A program made the position numbers and the translations under genes. 64,000 nt of DNA. Source: Lepiota brunneoincarnata. Its lineage: Eukaryota > Basidiomycota > Agaricomycetes > Agaricales > Agaricaceae. Below the pieces are notes generated by a model. That model worked only from the letters and a program-made list of their open reading frames with translations. It was not told where the DNA came from and did no database searches. The stretch spans positions 636,997 to 700,996 of the forward strand of contig JAEBUN010000028.1 of NCBI GenBank assembly GCA_023014365.1, written 5' to 3'. Each line of letters starts with the position of its first letter. The stretch's first letter is position 1. This document shows positions 56,400 through 64,000 of this stretch, in pieces.

Positions 56400-57326
56400 A
56401 TGCAGAAATTCAATGTCGTCGTCCTAGGAGGTGAGTTGTTGATCTTCCCCACACCCTGAAAAGTACCCATGGCTTTACAGCTGGGGGTGTTGGCAAGTCA
56501 GCCCTCACAGGTAAGCTGCTATCCCACTCAATCAATTACTCTTCAAACCCACTCGCTCGCTCGCAGTTCGCTTCATACGCGATGCCTTTCTGGAGAACTA
56601 TGATCCAACAATTGAAGGTCAAGCAGCAGATCCTAAGCGTAAGGCGCTCTTATACTCATGATTTCGGCAGAGGAATACAGACGTACCATCATGGTCGACG
56701 GCGAGTTTGCCTCAGTACGACCACTGGCATCATGCCGGCTTGTTGCAACTGATCATTCACAAACCCCAGCTTGAGGTACTTGACACTGCTGGCGCAGAGC
56801 AATTCACGTCTCTCAATGAAGTCTATATCAAGGTGCGGAAGTTAGTCACGTTCAATTCAATTAATAAGCTAACATACGTTCAGAATGGTCAAGGCTTCAT
56901 ACTCGTTTTCAGGCATGTCGCACCTGACTATACGTCCCTCAGAAGATGACAACTGTCTTAACCACAGCCTTACCCAAGAGACGAGTTTGAAAGAAGTCGA
57001 CCACCTACGGAAACAGATTTTTCGCATCAAAGGCAATGATTTGGTATGCTTTAAAATTTCCCGCTCAGTGAATACCCCGGTATTAAGACCCTCAAAAGAC
57101 GGTCCCAATAGCAGTGGCTGGCACAAAGCTGGACCTCGTAAATGAGCGAGAAGTGCAAAGAGGCACAATCCAGGTCCTAGCTAGCCGTTGGGACCTTCCT
57201 TTTTATGAGACCTCTGCGAAACGGAATTGGCACGTTAACGACGTCTTTGAGGATCTCCTACGACAGATGCGGAGGCGATACCCCGATGAATCCCAGAAGA
57301 AGAAGAGCCGCTGTGTCATCATGTAA
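56400..57326 (+). CDS. Ras-family small GTPase, RSR1/Rap type
   Basis: Membrane-anchored GTP switch; the yeast relative RSR1/BUD1 selects the bud site and polarity axis. Eight exons (56400-56430, 56481-56510, 56567-56617, 56671-56714, 56770-56832, 56884-56912, 56968-57043, 57099-57326) total 552 nt, 183 residues. P-loop GAGGVGKSA is at about 10-18. Switch II DTAGAEQF has Ala where Ras has Gln, as Rap/RSR1 proteins deviate here (Rap1 Thr). The G4 motif is TKLD rather than NKxD, and G5 is ETSAK. The C-terminus is basic with the prenylation box CVIM. The sixth intron starts GC rather than GT. Divergent from the cyclophilin across about 190 bp. Confidence 0.9.
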
Positions 57327-57615
57327 TTGTTTTCTGCCTCCACTTTCATACCTACAGGAGTCGCACCGCTGACAATTTTGACGTGTATAACGGACTTGAC
57401 CACACACCTAGTACCAATTCAGATACCCACCGCTATTCCATGTTATCCACTCATTTGTTGTACAGTACTAAATAATAGAATTTTGAATTTCCAAAATTAA
57501 CGTATTTGTTTGTCCTTGTTGTTCTTCACCGCATGACTATTTTTCTGACTCCGCTCCTCAACCTCTCCTCGCCTTTCCTTCTCTCCCTTTTGTACATTCT
57601 CCCTAGTCCTTCATA

Positions 57616-60216
<2,601 letters not shown>

Positions 60217-60351
60217 TCCTTTGTGTGGACAGTGAACCTTAATTCCGTTACGATACACCATTTGTTATTAGTATCATTGTAGAACTCGTGACATAATGGC
60301 TGCTTATAACCGGGCCCGACCCCTCAATCAGATCAGATTGTGACTGCCATC

Positions 60352-61479
60352 ATGATCGAGTCAGAGCAACTCCTAGTTGCAGGGCTCATTGTGCATATCT
60401 TCAGCTTAGAACCTCTTTCTTCCTCAAATCGTCCTGTGATAGCATTATTTTTACTGCACGGCCGTAAAGGGTCTGCCCTTGAGGAGCAAGCACATGCAGA
60501 GTCGATTCTAGAGCAATCTCAAACTTATTCCGAATCAACGCATGATCTCGTCGTTATTACCTTTGTGCGCCACTGCTGCATTGAGGCACTTCTTGTAATT
60601 GACTCCCGAAAGGATCACCGCAATCATGGAACACGACTCAGGAGCCCAATATCAAATAATGCATGGGGGCAAGATCCCAAAGCCAATAACGAGCGACATG
60701 CGTAAGTGGTTCTCCTGCTGGGTATGACTATACTCACGAGTTTGTTGGCCAGAATTGATATGTATGCGACCCAGAGTGCGCCCCACAAGCCTGAGCTCCC
60801 GCCGCAGAGTTTGTTGATGATCTGTTTTTCTAGCTGGAACAGCATTAGACATTTCCTACCTGATAGACTTTCTGCCCGCTTACCTTTTCCCATACGGCGA
60901 TCGCAAGATAAAAGCCTGGGGCGTCGCTGGCATCAGCCTCGGCGGTCACACCACCTGGTTGGCATTAGGGCAAGGTGGGATAGCAGGGGTGGCATCACTG
61001 ATTCCAGTCCTTTCTGATCATGTTCAAATGGCAGATAAACGAATTAGCTTCGGGGTTCCGATCATAGGTTGTCCGGATTTTTTGAAACTAATCGAAGGAA
61101 GAGCAATGAAGGCATCTGTGCCATTTAGACCACCTTGTTTTCCGACAAGCTTGTTGGAGCTTGTCAAGAGGAGCGATCCAACATCAAAACCATTTGATCA
61201 GCCTGACGAATCTAATCCATATCATGGGAAGAAAATACTAGTATTGTCTGGAGAGGTCGACCGGCTAGTTCCATGGACGGCGAGTGAGCGGTTCGTTGGA
61301 TCATTGGATGTTGGGATAAAGGGGGTGAAAAAGTGATAGTGCAAGAAGGGATAGGGCATGAATGCACAAAGGAGATGCTCGGGGATCTCGTGAGGTTTGT
61401 TGGGGAAGAATATTTGAAAAATAGTTACGTAATATATGCTTATATCAGCGATGAAGTGCTTGAGCCGGTTGAGGTGTAA
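60352..61479 (+). CDS. Alpha/beta hydrolase fold protein
   Basis: Predicted esterase-like enzyme; the substrate is unknown. The ATG at 60352 is the first in frame. Exons separated by about 50-nt introns give ALFLLHGRKGSALEE (oxyanion loop HG), DHRNHGTR, a segment LIDFLPAYLFPYGDRKIKAW, and the nucleophile motif GISLGGH. Next are PIIGCPDFLKLI, the acid in SGEVDRLVPW and the His in EGIGHECTKEM. The frame breaks at five G (61321-61325): the ORF stops at 61336, while the -GEKVIVQEGIGHE- frame starts at the same place and ends at 61479. A sixth G would restore it. Active-site order Ser-Asp-His is complete across the break. Confidence 0.75.
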
Positions 61480-61706
61480 GGCGCCTTTTGGCAACATAGG
61501 CCGAGCTTGCACCTACCCATCCTCCGAATACGTACTCACTCCTTTGTTTCTTTTACACCCATTTCGATCTCCCAGCGCCAACACGCGGGCACGAGGATAC
61601 GCCTTAAACGCGACGACACTGCGTGCAGCGGCCAAGAAACACTAAATTCAATCAACCGACCAAGGCCTGGTGGTTTTCCTTTATAGACCAGGAAATTTCG
61701 TCTCCG

Positions 61707-64000
61707 ATGCCTCGCCGTCCCGGTCGCACACCAACTACCGAGTCTGCTCGTCTATTAACACCAGACCAAATTGTCTCTCAGACCCAGTCAGCGTGCCTCA
61801 AAGAGAATTTGCCAGTTCTCCGTACCAAGTGGAAATGGGCAGCCTTCAGTCAATTCATTACAAACCTTCTCGCCCCTGCTAAATATGGCGACGTTACTGT
61901 CACTGTAGGTTTTGGGATCTTCATCTTCATTTCATTATGCCCACACCCAACTCAGGACGTTGAAAACGACCTCGCTTCCGGTTCGAAGAAAGCCGTTTCC
62001 CGTGTTATGCAGAGATTGTTGTATACTCTCTCTTATGACAGAAAAATTTCGTGCGTCTTGTTATTGAACTTTTTGAAACAGGGTTTATTTAACATAGACA
62101 CCCAAAGCCCTGAGAACTGGCAGTCCGCTCTGCGCAAGCAATACATGAAACGGGACCCACTCTCTAATCCCCTCGGCCCAGAACCACCGAAAGAGCAGGG
62201 TATGGTCGACTCACGAGAGGAGACACCTGATCCTCATGGGGCTAGGCTTATTCAGGAAGACCCAGACACGGCATGTAATCCTTCCCACCGGTTTACGAAT
62301 AATCTGTTCACCGACCTACGTCCAGGATCCATCAGATATCCCTTCCAAGAGGATGGGCTCAGAACCAAAAATTTTGCTGGATCAATCAGCAACCACATCT
62401 GAGGTTCTTCTCGCGCAGCTACTCAAGAGGTCGAAAACTGCTGGTAGCGGGGTCCAACGGAAATCAAGCTCCCTCTGGACTGGTTTGATCTCCCAATGCT
62501 CACCAACTCGATTCATTACACCTGTTAACGGAATGGCAATTCAGAATCCTACGCGTCTGAGAACACTAATGAGAAGTGATGATGAACTTGCTACTTGGGT
62601 AAATAAGCAGCATTTGTTTGCATTTATAACCTGATTGATGAAATCTAAGCGCCATGAACCTATTGGGTACGACAGCAAGAGAAACGCCTATTGGCTAATC
62701 GGTGGTATATCTAGACTCAACTGTTCATTACTTGCGTCGAGCCTGAAACATTGATGCCAGGGGATCGACTGTGGATACAGAGAGTTCCCCCCTGCCCTCC
62801 GAAGCCCCTGAAGCGCAAATGGGCAACCGAAAGCCGAACAATCTCAGAGCCGTCCAAATTATCAAAACGACCACGCACCAAGGCTGCGTTGACCAGCTCC
62901 GACGGCACTTCTAAAGTCATCAAACAAGGCCGGGCAGCAAAAATGCAAGCCAAGATAAGGTTGGATGCTCAGGCAAAGGAACTTGCTGAAATGAACCGGC
63001 AAGCAAAACTCCAAACCACCAGAACTTCCAACAGAACCTCCACCAGGTCATTCAACAGCTCTGCCAAGGCAGTTTCCCGACCATTGGGAACCCGGGTTAG
63101 CGCCCGCTTACGGGGTACACAAGTTAGTGAATGGCAGCCGATGCCGGATGATTGGCTGGACGATTCTGTCGATCCCGGTTGGGGTGTTCCTTCAGACGAC
63201 AACAATAAAGATTCACAGGAGTCGAATCAAGCGCGCGGAGATGACCACCACGACAGTATCAGCGAGTTGACTGAACTTTCAGACGAGTCGGATAGTCCAG
63301 ATTCTCCGCCTCAGAAGCCAACCTGGCAACGGGAGTTCGTAGAGCCTTCAGCTAGCACTAGCATTGATAATTCTGTTCAAGGAGAAGAACCGGAAGAGGC
63401 TTCACCCGACCAGTTTGTTGAATGGGAGACGGTATGTTTGCTACATCAAAACAAGATACTCACATCTAACACACGAATAGATCTGTGTCGTTCTCGAGGA
63501 CTGGGAACACATAGCTGAACGCTTTGAGAAGGCGACACATTATTTGGAGAAAGCCTTATACAAGTATCTTACCACAGAGATAGTCCCCGACCTTACCCAA
63601 ATGCTCAAGGTGAGTGATGGTCTTGTTCTAATACATGACTTTTCACATTTCGATACTGTCAGGAAACCGAAAGAAAACGGCGCATGGACGAAGCGCTCGT
63701 ACATCGAAAGAGATCATCTCGCATAGCTATGAAGGAAAGCGAGCGAGAGGAGGCTCGCCTTACAGCTCAACGACAGGCTGCAGAAGAAGAAAAGATGGGC
63801 CGCGCAAGGAGATTAGAAGCCCGGCGACAGCGAGAGGAAGAGGAACGCCTTCGTCGAGAGCAAGCCCGTGAGCAAAGGCGGAAAGAACGCGAAGTTAGAG
63901 AACTGCGTAGGCGGGCTGAGTCGGAAGAGTAAGTGCTAGTTACCCAACGCTGTCTCTCGACCCTGACTTTCTCACAGACAAGAGGACTATACGAACGGCC
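61707..64000 (+). CDS. DDT/RSF1-like chromatin protein, incomplete at the window end
   Basis: Probable nuclear subunit of a chromatin-remodelling complex. The ATG at 61707 (MPRRPGRTP) is followed by WKWAAFSQFITNLLAPAK and, after an intron, DVENDLASGSKKAVSRVMQR, which fit a DDT-type helical domain. After further exons comes RHEPIGYDSKRNAYWLIG, and across another intron DRLWIQR. This is the WHIM/RSF1-type motif around a YW pair. Then a basic region (KRKWATESRTISEPSKLSKR), a Ser/Asp/Glu-rich linker, and a very charged Arg/Glu coiled coil (63673 on). The last exon seen ends with a GTAAGT at about 63931. Internal exon borders between 62090 and 62580 are not resolved. Confidence 0.65.

Overview
The window is nuclear DNA of a filamentous basidiomycete, most likely an agaricomycete. 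The evidence is introns of about 50 nt throughout, conserved fungal housekeeping genes, chromodomain Ty3 retrotransposons and a TET/JBP-type gene. The genus cannot be read from the sequence. It splits into a transposon island (1 to about 52,800) and a compact CpG-rich gene block (about 53,100 to 64,000).

Island, left part. At 1-5,850 two divergent genes each encode a Zn2Cys6-like cysteine cluster. They are flanked by arrays of a 144-bp repeat, and one is broken by a long tRNA-derived retroposon. A decayed TET/JBP-like oxygenase gene follows (5,857-7,233). Then comes a young, almost intact Ty3 chromovirus (copy 1, 8,929-16,809) with gag, pol and a third gene on the opposite strand. That third gene is a spliced reading frame of 325 codons with a canonical Zn2Cys6 cluster, and I consider it the most interesting object here.

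Island, middle. A zinc-finger gene (17,902-33,734) is split by copy 2 of the same retrotransposon (19,179-33,188, minus strand). Copy 2 itself carries a second Ty3 element (element B, 25,536-31,748). A LINE relic and an unidentified gene follow. Copy 3 is truncated, has a young solo LTR in its leader and abuts a pseudogene. Old copies differ from copy 1 mainly by CpG to TpG/CpA changes, which create most of their stop codons, so the layers can be put in time order.

Island, right part. Several unidentified lineage-type genes are followed by a cluster of three Tc1-like transposons (47,755-52,808), one nested in another, with a second young solo LTR inside.

Gene block. eIF4B (+), an RS-tail cyclophilin (-), an RSR1/Rap-type GTPase (+), a DBP2-type DEAD-box helicase (+), an alpha/beta hydrolase (+) and a DDT/RSF1-like chromatin protein (+, running off the window). 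Exon models for the first three close in frame. DBP2 and the hydrolase each need one extra base at a homopolymer, which suggests assembly errors.
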